This document shows, in pieces, positions 9,108 through 17,561 of a DNA stretch of 64,000 bases; position 1 is the first letter of the stretch; the number at the start of each line of letters is the position of its first letter. The DNA lies in assembly GCF_001457025.1 (NCBI RefSeq), contig NZ_KQ758603.1, positions 83,943 through 147,942 of the forward strand, in the 5' to 3' direction. Origin of the DNA: Pseudarthrobacter enclensis. Lineage in GTDB: Bacteria > Actinomycetota > Actinomycetes > Actinomycetales > Micrococcaceae. The position numbers and the translations under genes are program-made. The notes under the pieces are model-generated. The model did not search any database, was not told the origin of the DNA, and worked only from the letters and a program-made list of their open reading frames with translations.

Positions 9108-9815
9108 ATGGCCAGGCCCGCGCTCACGGCACTCGGCGTCCTCGGGCTCAGCGGCCTGATGGTCCTCACGGGCTGCTCCGGACCGCCCGCCCCCACGCCC
9201 ACCACCAGTTCCGCCGCGCCCGCCCCCACCTCGAGCGCGTCCGGCACCGCGGGTCCAGGCACGACGGCGACCCCCACCACTGCGCCGACGCCCACCGCGC
9301 CGGCCGGCACCTCAGCCGCACCCACCACCAGCGCTGCCGTGCCGCCGTCGTCCGCTCCCGCAGGCCAGCCCGCGACCGGGGAACCGCAACCCACGGGGCT
9401 GCCGGAGCAGACCGGACCGCTGACTGTCTACTACGTGGCGGTGGGTGACAACGGCGTCTCCGGGCCCGCGATCGGGTGCGGCGACAGCCTGGTGGCCACC
9501 ACCACTGGCCCCGTCACGTACCGGGACCAGGTGGGGCCCAGCGTGGGCGCACTGCTGGCCAACAGGAACCGCGACGTGGGCCTGTCCGGCCTCATCAACG
9601 CGCTGTACCAGTCGAACCTGACCTATGTGGCCGGTGAACTGACGGGAAGCACCATCACCATCTGGCTGACCGGGCAGTTCATGCTCGGCGGCGTGTGCGA
9701 CATCCCCCGCGCCAAAGCACAGCTCGAATACACCGCCATGGCCGCGTCCGGAGCCACCAGCGCACAGGTGTACGTCAACGGACGCCCCATCGACGAGGTC
9801 CTCAGCCTGAAGTAG
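9108..9815 (+). CDS. Lipoprotein with GerMN-like domain
   Basis: A 235-residue secreted lipoprotein. The signal peptide ends in the lipobox VLTGC (Cys23). A proline/threonine/serine/alanine-rich linker runs to about residue 98, consistent with spanning the cell wall. The C-terminal 130 residues (LTVYYVAVGD ... VYVNGRPIDEVLSLK) have the alternating-strand look of a GerMN domain, as found in spore-germination and lipoprotein LpqB-type proteins. The role is unknown. An AGGGGGC ribosome site precedes the ATG. The next gene begins 30 nt downstream. Confidence 0.75.
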   Translation: MARPALTALGVLGLSGLMVLTGCSGPPAPTPTTSSAAPAPTSSASGTAGPGTTATPTTAPTPTAPAGTSAAPTTSAAVPPSSAPAGQPATGEPQPTGLPEQTGPLTVYYVAVGDNGVSGPAIGCGDSLVATTTGPVTYRDQVGPSVGALLANRNRDVGLSGLINALYQSNLTYVAGELTGSTITIWLTGQFMLGGVCDIPRAKAQLEYTAMAASGATSAQVYVNGRPIDEVLSLK

Positions 9816-9844
9816 GACGTCCCGGTTTCGATAGGAGGGAAACG

Positions 9845-10534
9845 GTGAAATCCGCCAACGCAAGCATCATCGCGGGCATCGTGCTCATGATGCTCGGTGT
9901 GCTGCTGCTGCTTGACCGGGCGGGCGTCCTGGAGAGCGGGGCCATCGTTGCGCCGCTGGTGTTCGCCGCCGCCGGGGTCCTGTTCCTGTCCGTGTTCGTC
10001 CGGCGCCGCGAGCACTGGTGGGCGGCAATCCCCGGGTCCGTCTTCCTGGGCCTGGCCGCGGTGGTCACGGTGAGCCAGCTGACGGGCAGCGGCGCCGCGG
10101 CCGCGTTCCTGTTCCTTTTCATGGCGGCCGGTTTCGCGGCTGTCTATTTGCGCGTCCCGGACAACTGGTGGGCGCTGATCCCGGCCGGGGTCATGGCCAC
10201 GCTGGCGGTCATCGTGTCCCTGCCGCCGTCGTTCCAGGGCACGCCCACGGCCGCCGTCCTGTTCCTGGGCCTGGCGGCAACGTTCGGGGTGCTGTCGGTG
10301 GTGCCGGTCCGCACCGGGGAAGTATCCGGAAGCAAAGCGCGCCTCAGGTGGCCGCCGATTCCGGCCGCCGTGCTGGCGGTGCTGGGCGTGATCATGGCGT
10401 TGCAGGCCACGGCCGTGCTGATCTCCATGGACTTCGCCGTCCCGGCCGTCATGATCCTGGCCGGGGTGGCGCTGGTGGTCTACGCCTTCCTGGCCCGGGC
10501 CGGCAGGCACCGCAAGGTCCACGGCCCCGGCTGA
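9845..10534 (+). CDS. Multi-pass membrane protein of unknown function
   Basis: A 229-residue protein starting at GTG 9845, which has a strong AGGAGGG site 6 nt upstream. A longer reading frame to 9695 is arginine-rich and overlaps the lipoprotein gene, so it was not used. About eight hydrophobic segments are visible in pairs, two of them with the repeated pattern hEHWWAAIPG / DNWWALIPAG. This suggests an internal duplication of a two-helix unit. Such proteins recur in actinobacteria without known function. It probably forms an operon with the upstream lipoprotein. Confidence 0.75.
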   Translation: MKSANASIIAGIVLMMLGVLLLLDRAGVLESGAIVAPLVFAAAGVLFLSVFVRRREHWWAAIPGSVFLGLAAVVTVSQLTGSGAAAAFLFLFMAAGFAAVYLRVPDNWWALIPAGVMATLAVIVSLPPSFQGTPTAAVLFLGLAATFGVLSVVPVRTGEVSGSKARLRWPPIPAAVLAVLGVIMALQATAVLISMDFAVPAVMILAGVALVVYAFLARAGRHRKVHGPG

Positions 10535-10562
10535 GCGGCGGCCGGCGCCGCCACGGGCGCGG

Positions 10563-10940
10563 CTACTTGGAGGTCTTGGCAGGCTTCGGCGGCAGGGTGG
10601 CGATGTACGCCAACGCCTTCTCCGCCCAGGCGCGGGCGCGGGTGTCGTCGCCGTCGCCCTCTTCGTTCCAGACCTCCGGCAGCCCGGTGTAGCCGCCCAT
10701 GGGCCGCTCCGCCGGGCCGAACGGCACTGTCCGCTCGGAGGATTCCAGCAGTTCCTTGTCCTCGGCGGACAGCTTCACGCCGATGGTGGAGCCAAACAGC
10801 CCGGCGAACATGTTGCCGTTGATGAACGCGCCCAGGTTGCCGAACATCGGCTTGACCACCACGTCCGGATGGTCCGGCACCACCCGGCGGAACCGCTCCT
10901 TGTCCTGCTCCGAGGCTTTGGGCATCTCCATGGGTCTCAT
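10563..10940 (-). CDS. TfoX N-terminal domain protein
   Basis: A 125-residue protein matching the TfoX/Sxy N-terminal fold: the segment VVVKPMFGNLGAFINGNMFAGLFGSTIGVKLS is characteristic (MFG...... MFA.....GVKLS). The C-terminal helical TfoX domain is absent, which is usual for the free-standing actinobacterial form. In gammaproteobacteria TfoX activates competence; here no competence genes are nearby and that role should not be assumed. It is convergent with the membrane protein at 9845. Confidence 0.8.
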   Translation of the reverse strand: MRPMEMPKASEQDKERFRRVVPDHPDVVVKPMFGNLGAFINGNMFAGLFGSTIGVKLSAEDKELLESSERTVPFGPAERPMGGYTGLPEVWNEEGDGDDTRARAWAEKALAYIATLPPKPAKTSK

Positions 10941-11143
10941 CTCCCGGGAAGTGGGCGGACAGGATCTGGATGCAGGATATGCCTAAATCTCCGGCGGGGT
11001 CGAGGGTGCGGTGGGTCCCCACAATATTCCGCCGCTGAGCAGGTGAAACTCCGCGCCGGAGTGCTATACATAGCTCAAGGCAACTAATTCTTGGTGGCCT
11101 GCACGCGGGGACGGATCCGGGAAGTTTCCGGAGGCTGGAGGCG

Positions 11144-11632
11144 ATGGTGCTGAACACGCCGGCTTCCCCTCCGCTCCGCGGCAGCCGCCCGCGCCGTCGG
11201 CTATCCGTTACGGTGCTGTGCGCCGGCCTTGCGGTCCTCGTGGTCGGGTGCTCAGGCGTCAGCGGGTCCGTGGCCAGCGCCGTGAAGGACAGCTCCTCCG
11301 CCGTTGCCACCGCCCGGCTGGCGCTCCGCCAGGACATGGAGGGAAAGCTGACCCGCGCCGCCACCGCCACCACGCTGGACGACGCCCTGCGGGAAGTGGA
11401 CACTGGCCGCAGCACCGTACAGAAACTCTCGCCCGCCACCCGTGAGGACCGCGACACCCAGCGCCAGGCACTCGAGGCGTTGGACGCGTGCGCCGCCGCC
11501 TTCGCCACGGCCCGCGCCGCCGTTTCCGCGGACGACGTCGGCAGCGCACCGACCACGGCCGACGGCGACCGGGCGCTGGCCGCCGCGCAGGACGCCCTGA
11601 ACCAGCTCGGGGACAAGGCAGGCGGGACGTGA
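11144..11632 (+). CDS. Small helical lipoprotein
   Basis: A 162-residue protein. A basic n-region (SRPRRR) and hydrophobic core end in the lipobox VVGC (Cys36). The rest is predicted all-helical and alanine-rich (SAVATARLALRQDMEGK ... ALEALDACAAAFATARAAV). The gene overlaps the NRAMP transporter start by the tetranucleotide GTGA, so the two are translationally coupled. This makes an accessory role in metal uptake or envelope sensing plausible, but nothing in the sequence proves it. A TATACAT sequence near 11070 could be the -10 element of the operon. Confidence 0.7.
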   Translation: MVLNTPASPPLRGSRPRRRLSVTVLCAGLAVLVVGCSGVSGSVASAVKDSSSAVATARLALRQDMEGKLTRAATATTLDDALREVDTGRSTVQKLSPATREDRDTQRQALEALDACAAAFATARAAVSADDVGSAPTTADGDRALAAAQDALNQLGDKAGGT

Positions 11633-12858
11633 AGCGGCTCCTCGGCGTCGCGCTCGGCATACTGACCGCCATCGGCGGCTTCGTGGACATCGGGGACCTG
11701 GTGACCAACGCCGTCGTCGGGTCCCGCTTTGGCCTGTCCCTGGTGTGGGTGGTGGCGGTGGGTGTGGTGGGGATCTGCCTGTTCGCCAACATGTCCGGGC
11801 GGGTGGCGGCAGCGTCCGGCCGTGCCACGTTCGAGGTGATCCGTGAACGCCTGGGCCCGCGGGCCGGGCTGGCCAACCTCTCGGCGTCCTTCCTCATCAA
11901 CCTCATGACCGTCACTGCCGAGATAGGCGGCGTGGCCCTGGCCCTGCAGCTGGCCAGCAGCGTGCACTACCTGCTGTGGATCCCGGTGGCCGCGGTGGCG
12001 GTGTGGCTGGTGATCTGGCGGGTGAAGTTCTCCATCATGGAAAACGTCACGGGCCTGCTGGGGCTCACGCTGATTGTGTTCGCCGTGGCGCTGTTCCTGC
12101 TCAAACCGGACTGGGGCGTCCTGGCCGGGCAGGCCCTGGCGCCCGCCGTGCCGGACGGGGAGACGGTCCCGACCTATTGGTACTACGCCATCGCCCTGTT
12201 CGGCGCGGCGATGACCCCGTACGAGGTGTTCTTCTTTTCCTCCGGCGCCGTGGAGGAGGGCTGGACGGTCAAGGACCTGGTCCAGTCCCGCCTCAACGTC
12301 CTGGTGGGATTCCCGCTCGGCGGACTGCTGTCCGTGGCCATTGCCGGTTGCGCCGCGGTGGTGCTGCTTCCCGCAGGGATCGCGGTGACCTCGCTGTCCC
12401 AGGTCATCCTGCCGGTGGCCGAGGGCGCCGGGAAGCTGGGCCTGGCGTTCGTGCTGGTGGGCGTGGTGGCGGCAACGTTCGGCGCGGCCCTGGAAACCAC
12501 CCTGTCCAGCGGCTACACCCTGGCCCAGTTCTTTGGCTGGTCCTGGGGCAAGTTCCGGCGCCCCGTCCAGGCTGCCCGGTTCCACCTGGCCATGATCATC
12601 TGCCTGCTGGTGGGACTGGCGGTGCTGGCCACCGGCGTGGACCCGGTCCTGGTGACGGAGTATTCGGTGGTGTTCTCCGCCATTGCCCTGCCCTTGACCT
12701 ACCTGCCCATCCTGATCGTTTCCAACGATCCGCAGTACATGGGACAGCACGTCAACGGGCGGGCGGTGAACGTGCTGGGCATGGCCTACCTGGTGATTAT
12801 CCTGGTGGCGTCCCTGGCGGCCATCCCCCTGATGATCGTGACGGGAGCCGGCTCATGA
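11629..12858 (+). CDS. NRAMP-family divalent metal transporter
   Basis: A 409-residue integral membrane protein, start GTG 11629 overlapping the preceding stop. Eleven or so helices are visible. The opening GILTAIGGFVDIGDLVTNAVVGSRFG corresponds to the first NRAMP helix, where canonical Mn/Fe transporters have a DPGN metal-binding motif; here the equivalent is GFVDIGD, a clear departure. The middle helix AMTPYEVFFFSSGAVEEGW corresponds to TM6, where the canonical MPH motif is replaced by MTPYE. It therefore belongs to a divergent, NRAMP-related clade whose ion may be Mg2+ or another metal. It is coupled on both sides (GTGA, ATGA). Confidence 0.8.
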   Translation: MKRLLGVALGILTAIGGFVDIGDLVTNAVVGSRFGLSLVWVVAVGVVGICLFANMSGRVAAASGRATFEVIRERLGPRAGLANLSASFLINLMTVTAEIGGVALALQLASSVHYLLWIPVAAVAVWLVIWRVKFSIMENVTGLLGLTLIVFAVALFLLKPDWGVLAGQALAPAVPDGETVPTYWYYAIALFGAAMTPYEVFFFSSGAVEEGWTVKDLVQSRLNVLVGFPLGGLLSVAIAGCAAVVLLPAGIAVTSLSQVILPVAEGAGKLGLAFVLVGVVAATFGAALETTLSSGYTLAQFFGWSWGKFRRPVQAARFHLAMIICLLVGLAVLATGVDPVLVTEYSVVFSAIALPLTYLPILIVSNDPQYMGQHVNGRAVNVLGMAYLVIILVASLAAIPLMIVTGAGS

Positions 12859-13259
12859 CCTCCCCGGACCTGGTTCCGCTTCCGCCTGTTGCCGGGCGGA
12901 TCCTGGACGCGCAGCTGCACCTGCTGGACCGGCAGGTGCTGGACACCGACGGCGTCCCGGTCACCACGGTGGACGACCTCGAGCTGAGCGGACCTGCCCT
13001 GGGCGAGGAGATTCCGGTGGGGACACCGGCGCCGGTGCTCGACGCCCTGCTGACCGGTCCCGTGCTGGGGACGCGCATCTTTGGCGGCAGGCCGCCGTCG
13101 TCCCGGCTGATCCGCATCCCCTGGAAGGACGTGGCGGACGTGGGGGTGGTGGTCCGGCTGGGCGTTAGGGGTGGGCCGTTGGATGCGGGCTGGGTGGAGC
13201 GCTGGGTGCGGGATAAGATCATCGCCCGCATCCCGGGAGGCCGCCATGATCCTCGGTGA
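12855..13259 (+). CDS. PRC-barrel-like protein (first of pair)
   Basis: A 134-residue soluble protein starting at ATG 12855, overlapping the transporter stop by ATGA. The N-terminal part (AGRILDAQLHLLDRQVLDTDGVPVTTVDDLEL) has the PRC-barrel pattern of short strands with a D-x-x-G turn. The C-terminal half (IRIPWKDVADVGVVVRLGV) repeats a similar strand pattern. PRC barrels are adaptor domains found in photosynthetic reaction centres and RimM. Coupling to the metal transporter suggests a cytoplasmic regulatory subunit. Function is inferred from position. Confidence 0.7.
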   Translation: MTSPDLVPLPPVAGRILDAQLHLLDRQVLDTDGVPVTTVDDLELSGPALGEEIPVGTPAPVLDALLTGPVLGTRIFGGRPPSSRLIRIPWKDVADVGVVVRLGVRGGPLDAGWVERWVRDKIIARIPGGRHDPR

Positions 13260-13611
13260 CCTGCTGGGCACCCCGGTCCGGGACGCCGACGGCGGCCGGC
13301 TGGGAAGGGTGGCGGACGTCCGGTTCGTGCTGGACGGGACCCCGCGGCAGCTCATGTCCGAGGCCCGGGTGCTGGGGCTGGTGGTCAGCCCGCACAGCGC
13401 GGCCTCGTTCCTGGGCTACGAGCGGATCAACCTGGCCCAGCCGTGGCCGTTGGCGAACCTGCTGCGGTGGCGGCACCGTGGCTCGTACCTGGTGCTCTGG
13501 GAAGACATCGCCATGGTGGGCAAGGACGCGGTCCGGCTGCGGCCCGGATTCACCCGGTACAGCGCTTCCCTGGAAGACGGCGGCCGGCAGCGGGCCGGTG
13601 ACGGGAAATGA
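13246..13611 (+). CDS. PRC-barrel domain protein (second of pair)
   Basis: A 121-residue protein starting at ATG 13246, inside the 3' end of the first PRC gene (14-nt overlap). It opens MILGDLLGTPVRDADGGRLGRVADVRFVLDG, a textbook PRC-barrel start, and ends with a second strand set (LVLWEDIAMVGKDAVRLRPGF). With the lipoprotein, transporter and first PRC gene it makes a four-gene chain in which every junction overlaps. That strongly suggests equimolar production of one complex. No membrane segment is present. Confidence 0.75.
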   Translation: MILGDLLGTPVRDADGGRLGRVADVRFVLDGTPRQLMSEARVLGLVVSPHSAASFLGYERINLAQPWPLANLLRWRHRGSYLVLWEDIAMVGKDAVRLRPGFTRYSASLEDGGRQRAGDGK

Positions 13612-13801
13612 CCCGTTTGGCTCGCCGGCGCCGCAATCTCCTGTAGTGTGGTGCGTGTTGTTGTGTTTATGCAGTTGGTAGTTCAGGCAGTACGCGCGGT
13701 CGAAAGTCCGCGTTCTTCTGAAGTAGCGGTTCTTTGAACACCCCACGCCGGAGGGCCCGAAAGTCGGGACACTTCCTCCACCTTCACGAAGGACAAAAAT
13801 A
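13612..13801 (+). promoter_or_regulatory. Cold-shock gene leader and promoter region
   Basis: These 190 nt precede the csp ATG and contain no gene. They include small hairpins (for example GCCCGAAAGTCGGG near 13757) and end with the AAGGAC ribosome site and an AT-rich AAAAATA just before the start. Long structured leaders are a known feature of cspA-type genes, where folding changes at low temperature control translation. That this one acts so is inference. Confidence 0.5.
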
Positions 13802-14005
13802 ATGGCTACTGGCACCGTCAAATGGTTTAACGCTGAAAAGGGCTTCGGCTTCATCTCCCCGGACGACTCCTCGCAGGACGTTTTCGCGCACTACTCCGCG
13901 ATCAACTCCAACGGCTTCCGCTCCCTCGAAGAGAACCAGAAGGTTTCCTTCGACACCGAGCAGGGCCCCAAGGGTCCCCAGGCCACCAACATCACGGCTC
14001 TCTAA
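13802..14005 (+). CDS. cspA: Cold-shock protein, CspA family
   Basis: A 67-residue single cold-shock domain, the full family length. It begins [20 protein letters not shown], with the RNA-binding motifs RNP1 (KGFGFIS) and RNP2 (DVFAHYS) intact. It acts as an RNA chaperone, binding single-stranded nucleic acid in the cytoplasm. It is monocistronic, with a long leader and its own hairpin terminator at 14041. Of the paralogues usual in actinobacteria, I cannot say which one this is. Confidence 0.95.
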   Translation: MATGTVKWFNAEKGFGFISPDDSSQDVFAHYSAINSNGFRSLEENQKVSFDTEQGPKGPQATNITAL

Positions 14006-14040
14006 TTCCTTTAGGGTTCCGGGACCGTTAGGTTTCTGAC

Positions 14041-14072
14041 AAGCAGGGCTTGCCTCCGGGCAGGCCCTGCTT
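14041..14072 (+). terminator. Hairpin terminator of csp gene
   Basis: AAGCAGGGCTTGCC (14041-14054) and GGCAGGCCCTGCTT (14059-14072) form a near-perfect 14-bp stem with a TCCG loop, followed by GCGTTTAA. It lies 36 nt after the csp stop and probably also serves the leftward gene ending at 14096. Confidence 0.8.
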
Positions 14073-14095
14073 GCGTTTAACCCGGGTGTGCCATC

Positions 14096-14758
14096 TCAGG
14101 CGCCCGAATCCAGCGTGGGGATGCCCAATTGGGCGCAGACGCTGTGTGGCCCGGGTATCACGGCCACGGCGTCATCCACCACGCACGCGGTCAGTTCCGG
14201 CACGTAGTGCCCGGGACCGAAGTTGTTGGGCATGGCGGGCGCGGGGTTGCCCTGGGCATCGGTCGCCTTGCCTGTGTAGTCCTGGGAGGGACGGGGCGCC
14301 GGGCCCTGGAAGCCGGGGGGAATCAGGTCATCAGTGGCGCCGCCGGGGTTCATCAGTCCCTGGTCCCAGTTGAACGCGCACAGGGCCACCGGATCCTCGA
14401 TCTGCTGATTGCCGGCCAAGGGGTCTGTGCCGTTGTCGTCACTCATGTCGAACCCGTCCTTTGCGACGCTGGACGACAGGTACGGTCCCACGGTTCCGCC
14501 GAAGCCGTTTCCCGCCGGATAGGTGCTGGTGAGGTCCGCCCGGTAGTAGCAGCGGATGTCCCGTTTGTCCTCCACCGGTGCGAAGGCAACGTAGGCCATG
14601 GCCGCCGTCGAGCCCGCCAAGGCAATGCCGGCGAAGGTCAGGGCGGCGGGGCGGCGCCACCAGGGCGCGCGACGGCGGCTGGCTCCGGCTTCTCGGACCA
14701 GCGCAGCGCGGACGGCGTGCCGGGTGTCCGAGGGGTACTCGATGTCGGAAAGATTCAT
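14096..14758 (-). CDS. Membrane protein coupled to ECF sigma factor
   Basis: A 220-residue protein with one membrane helix (about residues 37-58, LTFAGIALAGSTAAMAYVAF). A short cytoplasmic arm rich in Arg precedes it and an extracellular domain of about 160 residues with several Cys follows. The start overlaps the sigma-factor stop by ATGA. The topology is what an anti-sigma factor needs, but the first 35 residues are too short for the usual anti-sigma domain and no HxxxCxxC zinc motif is seen. It could be a sensor or target of the sigma factor instead. I do not recognise the outer domain. Confidence 0.65.
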   Translation of the reverse strand: MNLSDIEYPSDTRHAVRAALVREAGASRRRAPWWRRPAALTFAGIALAGSTAAMAYVAFAPVEDKRDIRCYYRADLTSTYPAGNGFGGTVGPYLSSSVAKDGFDMSDDNGTDPLAGNQQIEDPVALCAFNWDQGLMNPGGATDDLIPPGFQGPAPRPSQDYTGKATDAQGNPAPAMPNNFGPGHYVPELTACVVDDAVAVIPGPHSVCAQLGIPTLDSGA

Positions 14759-15357
14759 GACTGCCTCGACTCTTCAAAGGTTTCCAATGCTGCCTGCCCC
14801 AGCCCTGTGGGAGCGGCGGCCTGAAGTTTCTTCTTCGCTCGGTTGACCCGGGACCGGATGGTGCCAAGACGCACCTGGAGGGCTTCGGCCGCGTCCTGGT
14901 ACGAGTAGCCGTGAACGGCGCACAGCATCAGGGCGTCACGCTCGCCGTCGGTCAGGCTGGTGGCAGCTGCCAGCAGGTCCCGCACCTGCTGTTCGGCGTC
15001 CATCCGTTCTGCCGTGGCCGTGGCATGGTCCGGTTCCACGGGGGAGTGCGGCAATCGTGCCAGGAACTGATCGTGCCGCCGGCGGGAACGGGAGCGGTTC
15101 CGCATCGCGTTGGTCGCCACGCCCAGCAGCCACGGCAACAGGGACTCCCGCTCCAAAGCGAGGTTCCGGCGTTTTCGCCAGGCCTCGAGGAACGTCACCG
15201 ACACAAGGTCCTCCGCGTCCTGCCAGGACGCTGTCCGGCTCAGGCAGTAGCGAAAGACGGCGTCGGCGTATCGGTCGAACAATTGCCCCAGTGCTTCAGG
15301 ATCGTCGCCCACACACCTGCTCCACAGCACCGCATCTGATTCCCCCAGCTTTTCCAT
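14755..15357 (-). CDS. ECF RNA polymerase sigma factor
   Basis: A 200-residue sigma-70 family factor. The start at MEKLGESDAVL avoids a non-conserved 37-residue upstream extension. Region 2 is present (LGQLFDRYADAVFRYCLSRTASWQDAEDLVSVTFLEAWRKRR), then a linker and region 4 (LTDGERDALMLCAVHGYSYQDAAEALQVRLGTIRSRVNRAKKKL), whose helix-turn-helix reads -35 elements. It is followed, with 4-nt overlap, by a membrane protein that may sense its signal. Its target promoters cannot be read from this window. Confidence 0.9.
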   Translation of the reverse strand: MEKLGESDAVLWSRCVGDDPEALGQLFDRYADAVFRYCLSRTASWQDAEDLVSVTFLEAWRKRRNLALERESLLPWLLGVATNAMRNRSRSRRRHDQFLARLPHSPVEPDHATATAERMDAEQQVRDLLAAATSLTDGERDALMLCAVHGYSYQDAAEALQVRLGTIRSRVNRAKKKLQAAAPTGLGQAALETFEESRQS

Positions 15358-15464
15358 ATCTCTTAGTGTCCGCAGCCGGGCGGAAAGTTCCCGGCAGCAA
15401 AGAGACCCCTGGAAGATTGTGCGGCAATGGTTATCCGGCGCCGGAACCCAGCGTGGGGCACGGG

Positions 15465-17264
15465 TCATGCCGGGTGTCTTTGCTCCAGGTAGGCCGCCAG
15501 CGCCGGGTTGTCGATGTCCTTCGCCAGCCAGGGAACCGCTTCCGCCGCTGACCGGTCGCCGAGCAGGGCGCGGTGGGACTGGCCGCGCACCACGAACTCG
15601 CGCATGCCGCTGCGGCTGGCCAGCTCGGACAGGCGTTCCACGAACCCAGCCGCCCGCGGCGACCGGGTGGCGATGGTGACTTCCGCGGCGGTATCGAGCA
15701 GCCGCGCCGAGTACCAGAGATACCAGGGCTTGGGTTCCAGGCCGCGGTCAATCCAGTGTTCGGCTGCTGCCAGGTCGCCGTGCCGGGCGAAGAGCCGTGC
15801 TTCCGCGCCGGCCGCCAGCGCCATGTAGCAGTGGTCCCCGGCCAGTTCCGCCATCACCCAGGACCGGTCGATGAACGCTGCCGCCTCCTCCAGCTGCCCT
15901 GCCGCCAAGTACGTCTCGCCCCGGACCCCCGCCGTGAACGGTTCGAACGCCGTCCAGTGTTCCTCCGCGATCCACGCCAGGGCCCGGTCCAGCCAGATTG
16001 CCGCGAGGCCAAGCTCGCCGCGGAGAAGGTGGACGCGTCCCAGCAGCGAGGCACTGAACGCCTGCTGCCGGCGGTTGCCGAGTTCCTTGGCCAGCTCCCC
16101 GGATTCGGTCAGGGCCGCCACGGCTTCCCCATACCGTGCGGTGTCCGAGGCCAGCATCCCCTGGATGGCCAGGATGCGCGCCTGTTCGTCTGGGAACCCG
16201 ACGGCGGCCTCCATCGCTTTCTCCAGCCACCCGGCGGCACGGTCCGGCACGCCCCTTTGCACGGACAAGTAGCCCAGTTCCCGGTACGCGGCGGCGGCGG
16301 TCCGGGAGGCGCCGTCGTGCCCTTCCGCCTGCAGCGCCCGGTGCAGCAGGTCCGCCACCTCGGCGCCGCGGCCGCCCGCCTGGTGGATGAGCGCCCCGGA
16401 GAGCGTCACCAGCGACTCAGCCACCAGGTGGCTGTTGCCGGTGCGTTGTGCCAGGGCGGCGGCGAGCCGCAGCTGTTCCAGCCCCCGGTCCACGGCGCCG
16501 GCCCAGAGCGACGCGCCGCCGGCGTCGAGGTAGGAGCGGACCGTCGCGGCTGTTGCCGGCGTGCCGGGGTCCGGCTCCGGGGCGGCGTCGAACAGGGCCC
16601 GGCGGACCTCCGGGGGCAGCGGCAGCCCCAGTTCCTGCCGGTACAGGTTGCCGCAGCGGACCGCGTGCTCCCGGGCCTTGCGGTAGTCACCGGCCGCCAC
16701 CAGCGCCTTCACCAGGACGGCATTGCAGTCTGCATGGAAAGGGTCACGCTCCAGGGCCAGCGACGCGAGTTCCGCCGCCTCCCGGGGAGCATCGGAGGCC
16801 AGCGCGGCCAGCGCTGCTTCATACAGCAGCTGCTGGACCACGTTGTCCAGCCGGTAGCGCTGCTCCGCCACCCACTCGTCGAAGACGGGGGAGTCGGCGA
16901 AGGAAAGCCCTTCCAGCAGCTGTCCGGTGAAGCGGCGCGGATTCCCCGCCTTCGCTCCCGGGTCCATGGCCTCCAGGACGTCGCAGCGCCAGGGTGGAAG
17001 CAGGTCCAGCCGCAGCGGGTCGCCGGTCACCGACGCGCCGTCCAGTGCCCGGCGCAGTTCGGACAGGTTCCAGCGCAGGGCACCCAGCGGGTCTGCGGCG
17101 TCCGGAAACAGCAGGGAGGCGGTGCGGGACCGGCCGGTGCCGTCCGGCTGCAGCGCGAGGTAGGCCAGCAGCGCCCAGGCCTTGCGGCCCCGGGGCTGCG
17201 GGAGGGGTGTGCCGGGGGACTCGATCGCGGGCGGACCGAGGAGCCGAATCCACTTTTCGGCCAT
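15465..17264 (-). CDS. BTAD/TPR transcriptional regulator (SARP-like)
   Basis: About 599 residues from the ATG at 17264, which has a GAGG site; an alternative ATG lies at 17273. The N-terminus (KWIRLLGPPAIE ... RKAWALLAYLALQPDG ... ALRWNLSELRRALDG) is the winged-helix of SARP/AfsR-type activators. The bacterial transcriptional activation domain (about 95-245, with VAEQRYRLDNVVQQLLYEAALAAL and HADCNAVLVKALVAAGDYRKA) follows. The remaining 350 residues are TPR-like helical repeats. No NB-ARC ATPase is seen. It ends 107 nt upstream of the sigma-factor gene on the same strand. Its target is unknown. Confidence 0.82.
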   Translation of the reverse strand: MAEKWIRLLGPPAIESPGTPLPQPRGRKAWALLAYLALQPDGTGRSRTASLLFPDAADPLGALRWNLSELRRALDGASVTGDPLRLDLLPPWRCDVLEAMDPGAKAGNPRRFTGQLLEGLSFADSPVFDEWVAEQRYRLDNVVQQLLYEAALAALASDAPREAAELASLALERDPFHADCNAVLVKALVAAGDYRKAREHAVRCGNLYRQELGLPLPPEVRRALFDAAPEPDPGTPATAATVRSYLDAGGASLWAGAVDRGLEQLRLAAALAQRTGNSHLVAESLVTLSGALIHQAGGRGAEVADLLHRALQAEGHDGASRTAAAAYRELGYLSVQRGVPDRAAGWLEKAMEAAVGFPDEQARILAIQGMLASDTARYGEAVAALTESGELAKELGNRRQQAFSASLLGRVHLLRGELGLAAIWLDRALAWIAEEHWTAFEPFTAGVRGETYLAAGQLEEAAAFIDRSWVMAELAGDHCYMALAAGAEARLFARHGDLAAAEHWIDRGLEPKPWYLWYSARLLDTAAEVTIATRSPRAAGFVERLSELASRSGMREFVVRGQSHRALLGDRSAAEAVPWLAKDIDNPALAAYLEQRHPA

Positions 17265-17378
17265 AGGCCTCATGGTACGCCGCGGGTGTGCCGGCGTCTG
17301 CGGCCTTCACACGGTTGCTCACACGCCCGCGGAACACACTGAAATCGCCCCAACCGCACACCTCACAAGAAGGCAAAA

Positions 17379-17540
17379 ATGGAACTGCTCGGCCTCCTTC
17401 TCTTCGTACTCTGGGTCCTCATCGCAACCGTCTGCAGCATCCTGGCTGACGGCCGCGGCCGGACTCCGGAGATCCGCTCGGGCGCACCGTGGTCTGCGGG
17501 GAACCTCCCCAGCGAGCCCTACGCATCCCTGCGCATGTAG
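17379..17540 (+). CDS. 53-residue single-pass membrane micro-protein
   Basis: ATG 17379 to TAG 17538-17540. An AAGAAGGC sequence lies 5 nt upstream. The peptide begins MELLGLLLFVLWVLIATV, one strong hydrophobic helix, followed by a polar tail ending NLPSEPYASLRM. It is divergent from the BTAD regulator and is followed 21 nt later by a perfect hairpin terminator, so it looks like a complete independent transcription unit. Composition and context support coding; I know no family for it. Confidence 0.6.
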   Translation: MELLGLLLFVLWVLIATVCSILADGRGRTPEIRSGAPWSAGNLPSEPYASLRM

Positions 17541-17561
17541 CACCTGACCGGAATGAACGAC

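Noticed and set aside
10563..10940. Competence regulator
   Set aside because: Only the TfoX N-terminal domain is present and no DNA-uptake genes are in the window.
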